A stretch of 64,000 nt of DNA from Granulosicoccus sp045110475 (lineage in GTDB: Bacteria; Pseudomonadota; Gammaproteobacteria; Granulosicoccales; Granulosicoccaceae). The stretch is from contig JBGCGC010000082.1 in assembly GCA_045110475.1 (NCBI GenBank), forward strand, positions 1-64,000. The letters are read 5' to 3'. Positions 1-8,693 of the stretch are shown piece after piece. The notes below the pieces were generated by a model. It ran no database searches. It saw only the letters and a program-made list of their open reading frames with translations, and was not told the DNA's origin. Made by a program: the position numbers and the translations under genes. How positions within the stretch are numbered: position 1 is the first letter of the stretch; every line of letters begins with the position of its first letter.

Positions 1-9
1 GCCCTTCGG

Positions 10-106
10 GAGACCACCAAAACACCCTCCGCCGCGTTGCTGTTCTTGACAAGGATCCCGACCTTGCCTGCGAACAGCGCCTTGCTGAGGGCGTTTTGGT
101 GGTCTC
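10..106. repeat. Long imperfect inverted repeat
   Basis: Bases 10-29 and 87-106 are reverse complements at 19 of 20 positions. Inside lies a second stem of 7 bp (38-44 with 72-78) and a short 5-bp pair (50-54 with 63-67), so the whole can fold as one long interrupted hairpin. No T-run follows on either strand, so it is not a standard intrinsic terminator. It lies downstream of the minus-strand unit ending at 259. The rest of 1-258 shows no gene I can support. Confidence 0.6.
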
Positions 107-258
107 TGTTTGAAGCGTTTGAAGGTCACACTACACTAGACACACCGCGCAACGCTTTGGGCATACGATCCAACGTGAAACCTCTCAGCGCCTTTATATA
201 GGAAGCTGATTACTCACTCTGCAAACAAAGGTTTCAAGATAGACAGAAAGCGACACTA

Positions 259-2409
259 TCACGTCGTACTGCGCTCCGAAAATGCTCGACGAACCGCTTG
301 AACCAGTCGTCCGCCAAGCGGCGTTGGGGAATGAACGAAACGTACATCAACATGCGCACCGACCGGCGCCACAAACGCCTTTTCCGGCCAGGCAAGCTCA
401 ATATCGAAAACCGGCTCCATTACCTGTCTGCCGTTACCTGCAGGATCTGCCCTGTGCTCGCCGCCCCCGGCTGTACTCAATGCTGAACTAGGCACCTCAC
501 GACTGGCTCTGGGGGTGCGCATGAGGATCTCGGATTGGTAAACCTTCTGCGATCCATTGCGACCTGTATCGAGTCTCAATTCCACTTTGCGCAGGTCAGC
601 ATCCAGCATACCTGCTACCCGTTCCCGAAGCGCTACGCGCACCGTCCGATGAGCAGGCGGTACAACATAGCCGACGATATCACCTCGGGCAAACACACGC
701 CCTTCAAGAGCGGTTGTACCCAACGTATCAAAGCGGCCATCAAGAGCGGCTATGCGTTCCCGGTCGTTCATACGTTCGCGTACTTCATCCAACGCAGACG
801 TGTTGGCAAACCGTTCAGACTCGAGACGCAAGTGTTCGGCAGGATCGTTAACCGCCAGTCCGGCAAGTTGTGCATTCAACTCATCGATTCTTGCTACAAG
901 CTCACGCTCACGCAACGCAAGTTCCGGATCGAAGCAATCAAATAGTGACTCCCCTGCTTGCACCGCCTGACCGGGCGTTATGGACGCTGAAGTGATCTCG
1001 CAGCCACTTTCTGCCCTGACGATAGCCTCGTCTGGCAACCAGATGACACCCTGCGATAAATTAGCATGAGGCAGAGGTAACCATGTAACGATTGAGGCGA
1101 GTATCAGGGGACCGAGACTTATCATCAGCAAAGGGCGCGCTGCCTGTAACTTCGGATTACGTGTTACCGCTTTTAAACCACGAAATACCGGCAGAAAAAC
1201 ACTGGTGGCAACGGCATACAAAGCAAGCAGAAGCCCAAACAGCAGGAATTTTCCGCTCAACCACCAGGCAATCCACAGCATCAGTCCCGTTCTGTAAATG
1301 CTTGCAGCCAAGCCGTACGCATACAGCCAGCGACGTTCCCCCTTGTCTTCCCGAATTAGCGTCCGATCTGTCTCTCCACTAAGCCAGTGCCGTAATCGAT
1401 TGAGCAGCGCCGCGCGTGAACGTTTTGACAGGTTTGGGATTTCAATAGCATCCGCAAGTAGATAATACGCATCGAATCGCAGTAACGGGTTGCCATTGAT
1501 CAGTAACGTCGAGAGTCCACCAATGAGTAGCAAAGCCAATCCAATGTCAGCAGACAGACCACCCGTTGATGCCCACATAATCGCACCAATAGCTGCAAAG
1601 GCCAGTTCGACAAGGATACCCGCAGAGGCCACGAGCATCCTGTCTCGTTTTTCGGGAAACGCGACACTGGCACTGGCATCAACATAAGGAAGCGGGACGA
1701 GCACCATAAGCACAAGCCCGATTTCATGTACCTCCCCACCCTTGAGTTTGACGGCAAGTGCATGACCTAATTCATGCAGAAGCTTTAACACCGGATAGAT
1801 AAGCATCATCAACAATGCCAGCATCGGCGACGGAAATCCTGTGGTCGACAGAGTTGTCATCAGAGCATCACCGCTTAGTGCAAGTGCAACCACTCCGGCT
1901 ATTACCAGCATCGACCATACAATCAGCATCGATTTTGAAAACACAAGGCGCGCCAGTGGCAGAAGCGACGTCAGCAACGCATCAGGGTCATAGAGCGAAA
2001 AGCGCAGATGCAGCGGATTTAACCGACGTTCGCGATGCTCACGAGTACGTCGCTGTTCTCGTCGCTCAAACAAACGCTCTGCGGAAACACGTTGATCAAC
2101 CACGAGTAGATCAGCGGCTTGCAGCTTTGCCAGAAGCGCAATCCATTCATCCTGTGTTGGTGCTGACTCATCATGCTCTATGAGCGCCTCTTCCCATATC
2201 TCCTCCACCGTTCGTTGGCCGTCGAGTTGATCGACCAGCAGGAACGTACCGATATCCACTCGGTGAAAATCATTGGTTGCTCGCCGCTGCAATACCCAGC
2301 AAGGGCGATCACGATACACATGACGGGTGGTTATGACATCACTGGAAAGACTTGGACGGACGTGCCTTACACGATGCCAGTGAGCACTGAATAAAGGATC
2401 ACCGCTCAT
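259..2409 (-). CDS. PqqD-like/M50 site-2-protease-like/HlyD-like membrane fusion protein
   Basis: This 716-residue protein joins three parts. Residues about 15-110 resemble the PqqD/winged-helix peptide-binding domains of peptide-modification systems. A multi-pass membrane block follows (about 155-440) with the M50 zinc motif HELGH at 212-216 and the second ligand region NGNPLLRFD at 305-313; the family's usual FDGYY reads FDAYY here. The C-terminal part (about 460-700) has a lipoyl/HlyD-like hairpin. I chose the ATG at 2409, which overlaps the TGA of the upstream gene as ATGA; a start five codons earlier (2424) is possible. It is translationally coupled to the GAF-HlyD gene. Proteins of this type pair with HlyD adaptors in putative exporters, but the substrate is unknown. 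Membrane placement is secure from sequence; protease activity is inferred from the motif. Confidence 0.8.
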   Translation of the reverse strand: MSGDPLFSAHWHRVRHVRPSLSSDVITTRHVYRDRPCWVLQRRATNDFHRVDIGTFLLVDQLDGQRTVEEIWEEALIEHDESAPTQDEWIALLAKLQAADLLVVDQRVSAERLFERREQRRTREHRERRLNPLHLRFSLYDPDALLTSLLPLARLVFSKSMLIVWSMLVIAGVVALALSGDALMTTLSTTGFPSPMLALLMMLIYPVLKLLHELGHALAVKLKGGEVHEIGLVLMVLVPLPYVDASASVAFPEKRDRMLVASAGILVELAFAAIGAIMWASTGGLSADIGLALLLIGGLSTLLINGNPLLRFDAYYLLADAIEIPNLSKRSRAALLNRLRHWLSGETDRTLIREDKGERRWLYAYGLAASIYRTGLMLWIAWWLSGKFLLFGLLLALYAVATSVFLPVFRGLKAVTRNPKLQAARPLLMISLGPLILASIVTWLPLPHANLSQGVIWLPDEAIVRAESGCEITSASITPGQAVQAGESLFDCFDPELALRERELVARIDELNAQLAGLAVNDPAEHLRLESERFANTSALDEVRERMNDRERIAALDGRFDTLGTTALEGRVFARGDIVGYVVPPAHRTVRVALRERVAGMLDADLRKVELRLDTGRNGSQKVYQSEILMRTPRASREVPSSALSTAGGGEHRADPAGNGRQVMEPVFDIELAWPEKAFVAPVGAHVDVRFVHSPTPLGGRLVQAVRRAFSERSTT

Positions 2410-3917
2410 AGGGACACTTTCCACGCTAGCTTGCTGACCTGCCTAATGACAAAATCAGACACCATGCGTAGAACATTGGTTGTACCCACTTCAAGGCGTG
2501 CAAGGCCACTTTCACCGGGACGAACGATGATTCCATCAGGAAGCTCCAGAGTGGCTCGCACCCGAAAACGGCTGGCACCATCACGACTCTCTGCCACAGG
2601 ATGCACCGCGTGCACCTGAAGACTAAGCTCCTGTGCAGGGCGGGCACGCAGTGACAATGTCCCAGTCTGTCCTTCATGGATGTCGTTGATATCACGCTCA
2701 TGAACCAGAAGATGAACGTCGTAACCGTCAGCCTGTGATATTTCAAACAAGGTATCGCCTCTGGTCACCGGGGCACCAATGGAGTCTGTGGGATCGCCGC
2801 TGACGATGAATCCTGTCATGGGCGCGCGTAGCTCAATTCGTCGAAGACGTTGATCGATAACTGCCCTCAGTGCACGTTCACGTGCCAGCCGGGCACGGGC
2901 GACAGCCGTGGCCTTACGATCATGACTGGCCATGGCAGCTCGAAACTGTGCTTCGACGCTATCAATCTGACCATCGCGTCGGTTTCCTTCTAATTCCAGC
3001 TCGCGTGTTTCAAGACTTGCCAGTAGCTGGCCGGCAACAACGCTTTCTCCCGGCTCCACATTGACACTTTCAACAAACCCGTCGAATGGTGCGGTGACCA
3101 GACGCTGTTCGCCGGGAACCAGTTCAGCATGAGCTGATACATAGTCAGTCAGTGGGACCAGTCCTGCGTAAACACCACAACACAGACCTGCTGCATACAA
3201 AAGTCGTTTGCCCGTTTGTCGATCACCCAGATGATTTTCAAGCGTTTTACGCCAGTACAAACGGGCACGTCCCAGTGCATTGCGATCCGCATCCTTACGT
3301 AAAGACAACGCAAGTGCCGATTTACTGGCTACGAGTTCCAGCAATTCAACGGTTGTCGCTATAAAAGGTTTGGCAAGCTGTCGCTCCAGCAACAACACTC
3401 CCACTGGCTGATCATCCTTATACAAGGGAACCGTTGCGATACTTATAGGCTCTCGTCGTGTTCCCAGTGCCCTGTGAGCTGGCAACATAGACACGCTTTT
3501 TTCAGTATTCGGAAAACACAGCAATCGTTCGTGCTCGAGACATTCCTCCATCACATTGGTCAGCAAACGTACTTCATTAGAGGCCATATCAACGCGCACT
3601 TGCTGAGATATAGCGGCAAGATTAAGTGTGCCATCATCAGCAATGACGCCAAGCGACACGCGTTTGGTACCAAGGCGCCGTTGCAACGCACAGACAAACG
3701 CATCAAGCGCTCTTTCAAGATCAGGTGGACCGAGAAGTTCGGCCATGACCACCAGCAGCAATGCTTGCCTCTCGGCCTCAAACTCTGCACGCGTGGCGCG
3801 AATCAGCGATTGCTTGTCGTTACCACCCAATTCATCAACAGTCGAATTGATAGTGAGCGAGCCCGTATCTTGATTTTCACCACCGTCAGAATTATCTTGA
3901 AAATCAGTCGTTGGCAT
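2406..3917 (-). CDS. GAF domain-HlyD family periplasmic adaptor
   Basis: This 503-residue protein begins with a polar tail of about 40 residues and a GAF-like sensory domain (about 50-205). One membrane segment follows (about 237-256). The periplasmic part has a split lipoyl hairpin (about 270-302, and again near 365-395), a short helical stretch and a beta-barrel region to the end, as in membrane-fusion proteins of RND/ABC exporters. The orientation puts the GAF domain in the cytoplasm and the adaptor in the periplasm, so cytoplasmic ligand binding could gate export. It is the first gene of a two-gene operon and its TGA overlaps the next start. No ABC ATPase or TolC gene is in the window. 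Fusion of GAF to HlyD is uncommon but recurrent; what is exported cannot be told. Confidence 0.85.
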   Translation of the reverse strand: MPTTDFQDNSDGGENQDTGSLTINSTVDELGGNDKQSLIRATRAEFEAERQALLLVVMAELLGPPDLERALDAFVCALQRRLGTKRVSLGVIADDGTLNLAAISQQVRVDMASNEVRLLTNVMEECLEHERLLCFPNTEKSVSMLPAHRALGTRREPISIATVPLYKDDQPVGVLLLERQLAKPFIATTVELLELVASKSALALSLRKDADRNALGRARLYWRKTLENHLGDRQTGKRLLYAAGLCCGVYAGLVPLTDYVSAHAELVPGEQRLVTAPFDGFVESVNVEPGESVVAGQLLASLETRELELEGNRRDGQIDSVEAQFRAAMASHDRKATAVARARLARERALRAVIDQRLRRIELRAPMTGFIVSGDPTDSIGAPVTRGDTLFEISQADGYDVHLLVHERDINDIHEGQTGTLSLRARPAQELSLQVHAVHPVAESRDGASRFRVRATLELPDGIIVRPGESGLARLEVGTTNVLRMVSDFVIRQVSKLAWKVSL

Positions 3918-4127
3918 GGTGTTTTCGAGGCGAGGACACGGATGTGTATCTTGCGGTGCCGTGTTATCTGGCGCCTAACAGGAATGGACGAAGGGTAGCT
4001 GAAGCGGGTTGCAAGCCTCATTCCACGAATTTGCCCTACCGGTCCTGATTAACACGACGTACCCACACTCAATGATGAATATTGAAGCGGGTTCACACTT
4101 CTTTCAGGATTTGCTACAGATTGATTC

Positions 4128-5276
4128 CTACCACCCCCCGAAGCGTTGCCATTGACTAACGGGGGACTGACCCTCTTCAGGCAACACGTTATATTGCTGA
4201 TGCTGAGCCGCGGTGGCACACGCATGGTTAGGCAGAATACGCAGCTGGGTTCCAACGGCAAGCTCCGGTATCTTCCCCTCTGTCCCTGCACGACACGCGA
4301 TAACGCCGTGCTCCTGATTAGCCTGCAACATGATCAAGTCCGGCAGTACCTGACCGTTGACATCACACACAACACCGTACCCCTGATCCCGTGTTTGTGT
4401 TGCGGTTCCACGATCGCGCGACATGGCCATCCAGCCTGCATCGACAATAATCCAGCCCCGTTTTTTCTGATGTCCGATAACAGTCGTCAAGACCGACAAG
4501 GCGATATCGTCGACAGTGCACACATTGATACCGGCCATCACCAGATCAAAAAACACGTACACGCCGGCGCGCATTTCGGTAACACCGTTGAGATTGGCTG
4601 CAGCGTGCGCGGTGGGTGTGGAACCCACGCTCACCACTGGACAAGGAAGACCTGCAGCCCTGAGTATGTCTGCGGCACTGACCACAGCGGCACGTTCCAT
4701 CTCCGCAAATTCTGCCTGCGTTGCCGCTGCTTCAGCACCGTAGCTTTCACCTGCATGCGTCAGTACACCTCGTAATTGCGCACCGTTGTCATTCAGGATT
4801 TTGCCAATCGTGATCAGTGTCGGATCGTCAGGAGCCAATCCACCACGGTGCCCATCACTGTCTATTTCAATCATGGCAGGAATGGCAATACCTGATGCCT
4901 GAGAGGCTTCGCAAACGGCATTGGCCTGCGCCTCAGAATCCAGAATAACGTTAAGATCGCAGCCGCTGCGACGTAACGCCAGGACACGTTCAAGCTTCTG
5001 GGGCGAAATACCTACCGCATAGGTAATGTCATTGATGCCAGCAGCGGCGAAGGCCTCAGCCTCTGCCAGCGTGGATACCGTAGCGGGTCCTGTACGGTTA
5101 GTTAACACACGATAGGCAGCTTCAATAGATTTAACCGTTTTAAGATGCGGACGCAACACGACACCCAGCTCACGTGCGCGATCGGCAAGGCGATCAATGT
5201 TGCGCGTCATCTTCGCCTCGTCAATAACCAGGCAAGGTGTCTGTAGACTCGCGAGTTGATGAGTATGATCACGCAT
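4128..5276 (-). CDS. DSD1-family PLP-dependent enzyme (D-serine dehydratase / D-threonine aldolase-like)
   Basis: A 382-residue fold-type III PLP enzyme (alanine-racemase-like barrel plus beta domain). The PLP lysine is K46 in the RPHLKT motif, and the C-terminal metal pair of eukaryotic-type D-serine dehydratases is visible as H351 and C353 in HACATAA. The family includes D-threonine aldolases, D-serine dehydratases and D-threo-3-hydroxyaspartate dehydratases, which act on beta-hydroxy D-amino acids in the cytoplasm; the exact substrate cannot be read from the sequence. It starts 41 bp after the GntR gene on the same strand and is probably cotranscribed with it and the enolase-family dehydratase. 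Its link to the alginate/uronate locus is by position only. Confidence 0.88.
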   Translation of the reverse strand: MRDHTHQLASLQTPCLVIDEAKMTRNIDRLADRARELGVVLRPHLKTVKSIEAAYRVLTNRTGPATVSTLAEAEAFAAAGINDITYAVGISPQKLERVLALRRSGCDLNVILDSEAQANAVCEASQASGIAIPAMIEIDSDGHRGGLAPDDPTLITIGKILNDNGAQLRGVLTHAGESYGAEAAATQAEFAEMERAAVVSAADILRAAGLPCPVVSVGSTPTAHAAANLNGVTEMRAGVYVFFDLVMAGINVCTVDDIALSVLTTVIGHQKKRGWIIVDAGWMAMSRDRGTATQTRDQGYGVVCDVNGQVLPDLIMLQANQEHGVIACRAGTEGKIPELAVGTQLRILPNHACATAAQHQQYNVLPEEGQSPVSQWQRFGGW

Positions 5277-5317
5277 GTCAATCCCCGGTGACGGTATGAA
5301 GGTCAGGACAACTAGAT

Positions 5318-6001
5318 TTAATCGTCGAAATAATCGGCATGCTCTTCACGTATGGCAGCAATCGTGTCATCAAGCCTTGATAGATGCAGCATGCCAGCAT
5401 CAACAGCACCTTGCTCATCATTGTTGCGAATCATCGTGGCAATACTGATGTGGTCATTGAGCAATAGTTCCAACCGCTCGTTGCGAGCCATTCCAAGTAC
5501 ACAAAGCCGATCCACTTTTGCCTTGTCTCTGGCAATGACATCGAACGCAAAATCAACCTTGCCCACTGTACACAGTGCCTCGTGAAACGCGTAGTCCAGT
5601 GTCCGAAAGAGATCATAGTCATTGCCAGTGACCGCCGCTTTCTGGTCGGCTAGTCGAGCCTCCAGCAGCTCATTGCCTTGCGTGTCACAGGCGCGCGCCG
5701 CCCGACGCAGGACTTCCGCTTCGACGGCTGCACGTACAAACCGTGCGGTATTGACTGCCTTGAACGAGAAGCGCTTGACGGTGGTGGCGCGCTGTGGACG
5801 TATCAGGAGCAAGTCAAGATTTTCCAGACGACTGAAAGCATCACGCACGGGCTGACGCGATATATCAAACAGGCTGGCAATTTCTGCCTCGGAGATCTTT
5901 GTCCCGGGTAACAGGCGCATCGACACAATTTCCTGGTACAGGTGATCGAACACCAGATCGACGCTGGTTCGGCGCTCGGCTATTTTCAGTGGTTGCTCCA
6001 T
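5318..6001 (-). CDS. GntR/FCD-family transcriptional regulator
   Basis: This 227-residue protein has an N-terminal winged helix-turn-helix (about 12-75, with the typical SEAEIASLFDISRQPVRDAF segment) and an all-helical FCD effector domain (about 85-215) with acidic and histidine residues placed as in metal-binding FCD pockets. FCD regulators of this size commonly sense sugar acids or small organic acids and repress adjacent catabolic genes. It lies between the glucarate-dehydratase-like gene and the DSD1 gene on the same strand. The palindromic site at 7428-7441, between the divergent enolase and algS genes, is the obvious candidate operator. The effector could be a ketodeoxy acid from alginate or aldarate breakdown; that is inference. 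Confidence 0.9.
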   Translation of the reverse strand: MEQPLKIAERRTSVDLVFDHLYQEIVSMRLLPGTKISEAEIASLFDISRQPVRDAFSRLENLDLLLIRPQRATTVKRFSFKAVNTARFVRAAVEAEVLRRAARACDTQGNELLEARLADQKAAVTGNDYDLFRTLDYAFHEALCTVGKVDFAFDVIARDKAKVDRLCVLGMARNERLELLLNDHISIATMIRNNDEQGAVDAGMLHLSRLDDTIAAIREEHADYFDD

Positions 6002-6126
6002 AAGTCTGATCCTTTAGCCTGAATAGGAAATTGACACGCAAGTATAAAAGTGGACATCGGGCATAGACCGTTTCGATGGAACGCTGACCGCTGTTTTGCA
6101 TTGATGGCGCTTAAACGCACAGGTAT

Positions 6127-7377
6127 TTACCACCTTGGAACCTTGCGCACATAGTCAGGGATGTACTTGAGCATCTCATCAGTGTCGTCGCGATCCATAA
6201 CCATCGCTGCATTGTATAGCTCATGCAATTCGGCGACGGCGTCCTCATCCAGCTCCACTCCCAGACCAGGCCCTTCGGGTACCTGCAAGGTGCCATCCTT
6301 GAACTCCGGACGTCCACCCTTGATGATTTCCTTGGTAGACCACGGGTAGTGCGTGTCGCAATCGTAGGTTAGATTTGGCGTGGCGGCAGCAACATGACAC
6401 ATGGCTGCCAGAGAGATGCCCAGGTGCGAGTTGGAGTGCATGGATACACCCAGATTGGCTGCCCGACACATCTCACCAAGATAGATAGCGCCGGTTGCAC
6501 CGCGCCAGTAGTGATGATCGGACAACACGATCTGTACCGCGTCCTTCTTGACCGCTTCGATGATCTGTTCGAATTCCACGACCACCAGATTGGTAGCCAG
6601 TGGCATGTCTATATGGCTTGATAGCTCAGCCATGGCATCCATGCCCTTGCACGGATCTTCCAGATATTCCAGCACGCCATCGAGTTTCCTGACCACCTCT
6701 ATAGCCGTGGGGACTGTCCATGCCCCCATGGGGTCTATCCTGAGCTGGTGGGTGGGAAACGCTTCGCGCAGTTTCAGCATGGTTTCGATCTCCAGCTCTG
6801 GCTCCAGAACGCCACCTTTGAGCTTCCACGATTTGAATCCGTACTGTGCTGAAAACTCTTTGGCCTGAGCAACCAGCGCATCCGGGGTCATTACCTCGCC
6901 CATGATATCCGGCCCAAACGTCAAATCCTGTTTTTCGAATTTGTAGAAAAGATAACCACCAAAGGCGATCGTTTTACGTACCGCCCCACCCAGCAAATCA
7001 TAAAGCGGTCGGTTGACATCTTTGCCACGAATATCAAGCAGAGCAATCTCGTAGGCGCTGTAAACCACATCGACAACCTTGTGATCTGCCAACGCTGTGG
7101 GTGCGTTGACGCCACCGCCTTCGGGTAAAGCTGCTTCTATTCGACGCCTTAGCTCTCGCAGATTATAAGGATCCAGACCTGCCAGTTCTGTCGCTACGCG
7201 TTGCAGACCCTTGAGCGTGCGCGCAGCACCGTAGGCTTCACCCAGGCCAGTTAGCCCGTTATCGGTCTTGACCTGAATAACGGCACGCAGAAATACCGAA
7301 GGGTGGACACCTTTGGTATTAGCCAGCGGCACATCCGGGATGGCAATAGGCGTGACAAGAACGTCTGTAATTTTCAT
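6127..7377 (-). CDS. Glucarate dehydratase-like enolase-superfamily dehydratase
   Basis: A 416-residue enolase-superfamily enzyme of the glucarate dehydratase subgroup. Visible motifs are KLK at 185-187 (base on the second barrel strand), metal ligands D215 in DPMGAW, E240 in EDPC and N263 in ATN, and the catalytic H314 in MHSNSH. The family dehydrates acid sugars to 3-deoxy-2-keto acids. Close similarity to GudD runs through the C-terminal half, but the N-terminal capping loop differs, so D-glucarate is not assured as substrate. I chose the ATG at 7377 (MKITDV), which matches the conserved start; a GTG at 7419 would add 14 unconserved residues. It is the first gene of the minus-strand group with gntR and the DSD1 gene and diverges from algS. 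Its product type would fit the KDG route. Confidence 0.88.
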   Translation of the reverse strand: MKITDVLVTPIAIPDVPLANTKGVHPSVFLRAVIQVKTDNGLTGLGEAYGAARTLKGLQRVATELAGLDPYNLRELRRRIEAALPEGGGVNAPTALADHKVVDVVYSAYEIALLDIRGKDVNRPLYDLLGGAVRKTIAFGGYLFYKFEKQDLTFGPDIMGEVMTPDALVAQAKEFSAQYGFKSWKLKGGVLEPELEIETMLKLREAFPTHQLRIDPMGAWTVPTAIEVVRKLDGVLEYLEDPCKGMDAMAELSSHIDMPLATNLVVVEFEQIIEAVKKDAVQIVLSDHHYWRGATGAIYLGEMCRAANLGVSMHSNSHLGISLAAMCHVAAATPNLTYDCDTHYPWSTKEIIKGGRPEFKDGTLQVPEGPGLGVELDEDAVAELHELYNAAMVMDRDDTDEMLKYIPDYVRKVPRW

Positions 7378-7427
7378 GTTTAGCAGATCATTGCCATTAC
7401 GGAAAAAAGTGAATTGCACCCGTCAAA

Positions 7428-7441
7428 ATACTAGTATACCA
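7428..7441. promoter_or_regulatory. Candidate FCD/GntR operator between divergent promoters
   Basis: The intergenic region 7378-7589 contains ATACTAGTAT (7428-7437), a perfect 10-bp palindrome, overlapping TAGTATACCA (7432-7441), which is centred on GTATAC and resembles half-conserved TGGTATACCA sites of FCD-type sugar-acid regulators. It lies about 50 bp upstream of the enolase start and 150 bp upstream of algS. A related TGATATACCA occurs at 15549-15558, upstream of the tripartite transporter. Assignment to the GntR gene at 5318 is inference. Confidence 0.45.
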
Positions 7442-7589
7442 TTTACGTTATGCGAACTTTTGTCAAACTGGACTCTGGCACTGGTTCAACGGTATGAAAG
7501 TCCCAGCACCATGCATCAACTTAAGCGTTGGTAATCATCATTCGCCAGCCGATTCAGCCTCACCGTAGTGACGATTTTTTGGAGAACGT

Positions 7590-8693
7590 ATGTCTGGTGT
7601 CAAGCTTGAAAGTATCGTCAAGGCCTATGGGGATATTCAAGTGGTTCATGGCGTCGACCTGGAAGTCGCCGAAAAGGAATTTGTTGTTCTGGTGGGTCCG
7701 TCAGGTTGCGGCAAGTCAACCACACTCAGAATGATTGCAGGGCTTGAAGAAATATCGTCTGGTGTACTCACTATTGATGGCCGAGTCGTCAACAGAGTGG
7801 CACCAAAGGATCGCGATGTGGCCATGGTCTTTCAGAACTATGCCCTGTACCCCCATCTTGACGTCGCAGAAAACATCGCTTTCGGTTTGCGTATCAGAAA
7901 AGAGCCTAAAGAGCGGATTAAGGAGACCGTTGACGAGGTTGCTGACATTCTTGGCCTGACGCCCTATCTCGAACGTCGTCCGGCCGACTTATCGGGTGGA
8001 CAAAGGCAACGTGTGGCCATGGGTCGCGCCATTGTGCGACGCCCCAAGGTCTTTCTTTTCGATGAACCCTTATCTAATCTGGATGCCAAGCTGCGTACGC
8101 AGATGCGTGCCGAGATCAAGCGTCTGCACAAACGTCTGGGCGCCACCAGCATTTATGTCACACACGATCAGGTAGAAGCCATGACACTGGCTGATCGGAT
8201 CGTCGTCATGCAAGACGGTAATATCGAACAGATAGGTACGCCGATGGAGCTTTTCCTGAATCCTGCGAATGCATTTGTCGCAGGCTTTCTTGGCTCGCCT
8301 CCCATGAACCAGATTAGGGCAACACTTGCCGATGGCCAGAATGGCCCGGTGGCAAAGATTGGTGATCAGCAATTGCCACTACCGGCTCTACCGGTATTGA
8401 AACAGTCAGCGGGCAAGGAAATTATCGTTGGTGTTCGGCCCGAATTTGCAGAAATTGCAACAAAAGAGACCAAAGACCACATCGGCTTTGAACTGGATCT
8501 GGTCGAGACGCTGGGCTCTGAGGCCCTGTTGCACGCAAAACTCGGTGACGATCCCTTTGTGTTGCGTACTGGCACTCTCGGCAGAATCGAGATGCTGAAG
8601 TCAGTTACCGGATTCACTATAAAACCTGAGTTGATCAAATTGTTTGACAGCGAGACTGGCGTCGCGCTCGCAGGTCAGGCTCAAAGCGCGTGA
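7590..8693 (+). CDS. algS: Alginate-oligosaccharide ABC importer, ATP-binding subunit (AlgS/UgpC type)
   Basis: A 367-residue ATPase of the MalK/UgpC/AlgS group. Walker A is GPSGCGKST (36-44), the Q-loop lies in VFQNYALYPHL, the signature is LSGGQ (134-138) and Walker B is VFLFDEP (154-160); a C-terminal OB-type regulatory domain follows (about 240-360). It powers sugar-oligomer import at the inner membrane. The start is supported by GGAG six bases upstream. It overlaps algM1 by four bases, and the neighbours encode two permeases, an AlgQ-like binding protein and a PL15 lyase, which together point to alginate oligosaccharides rather than glycerol phosphate or maltose. Confidence 0.9.
   Translation: MSGVKLESIVKAYGDIQVVHGVDLEVAEKEFVVLVGPSGCGKSTTLRMIAGLEEISSGVLTIDGRVVNRVAPKDRDVAMVFQNYALYPHLDVAENIAFGLRIRKEPKERIKETVDEVADILGLTPYLERRPADLSGGQRQRVAMGRAIVRRPKVFLFDEPLSNLDAKLRTQMRAEIKRLHKRLGATSIYVTHDQVEAMTLADRIVVMQDGNIEQIGTPMELFLNPANAFVAGFLGSPPMNQIRATLADGQNGPVAKIGDQQLPLPALPVLKQSAGKEIIVGVRPEFAEIATKETKDHIGFELDLVETLGSEALLHAKLGDDPFVLRTGTLGRIEMLKSVTGFTIKPELIKLFDSETGVALAGQAQSA

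Noticed and set aside
10..106. Integron attC site
   Set aside because: The outer arms do not carry the GTTRRRY/RYYYAAC core pair, and no cassette or integrase is visible.
535..945. Plus-strand ORF inside the M50 fusion gene
   Set aside because: Shadow of the minus-strand gene; no recognisable domain, ribosome binding site or plausible protein composition.
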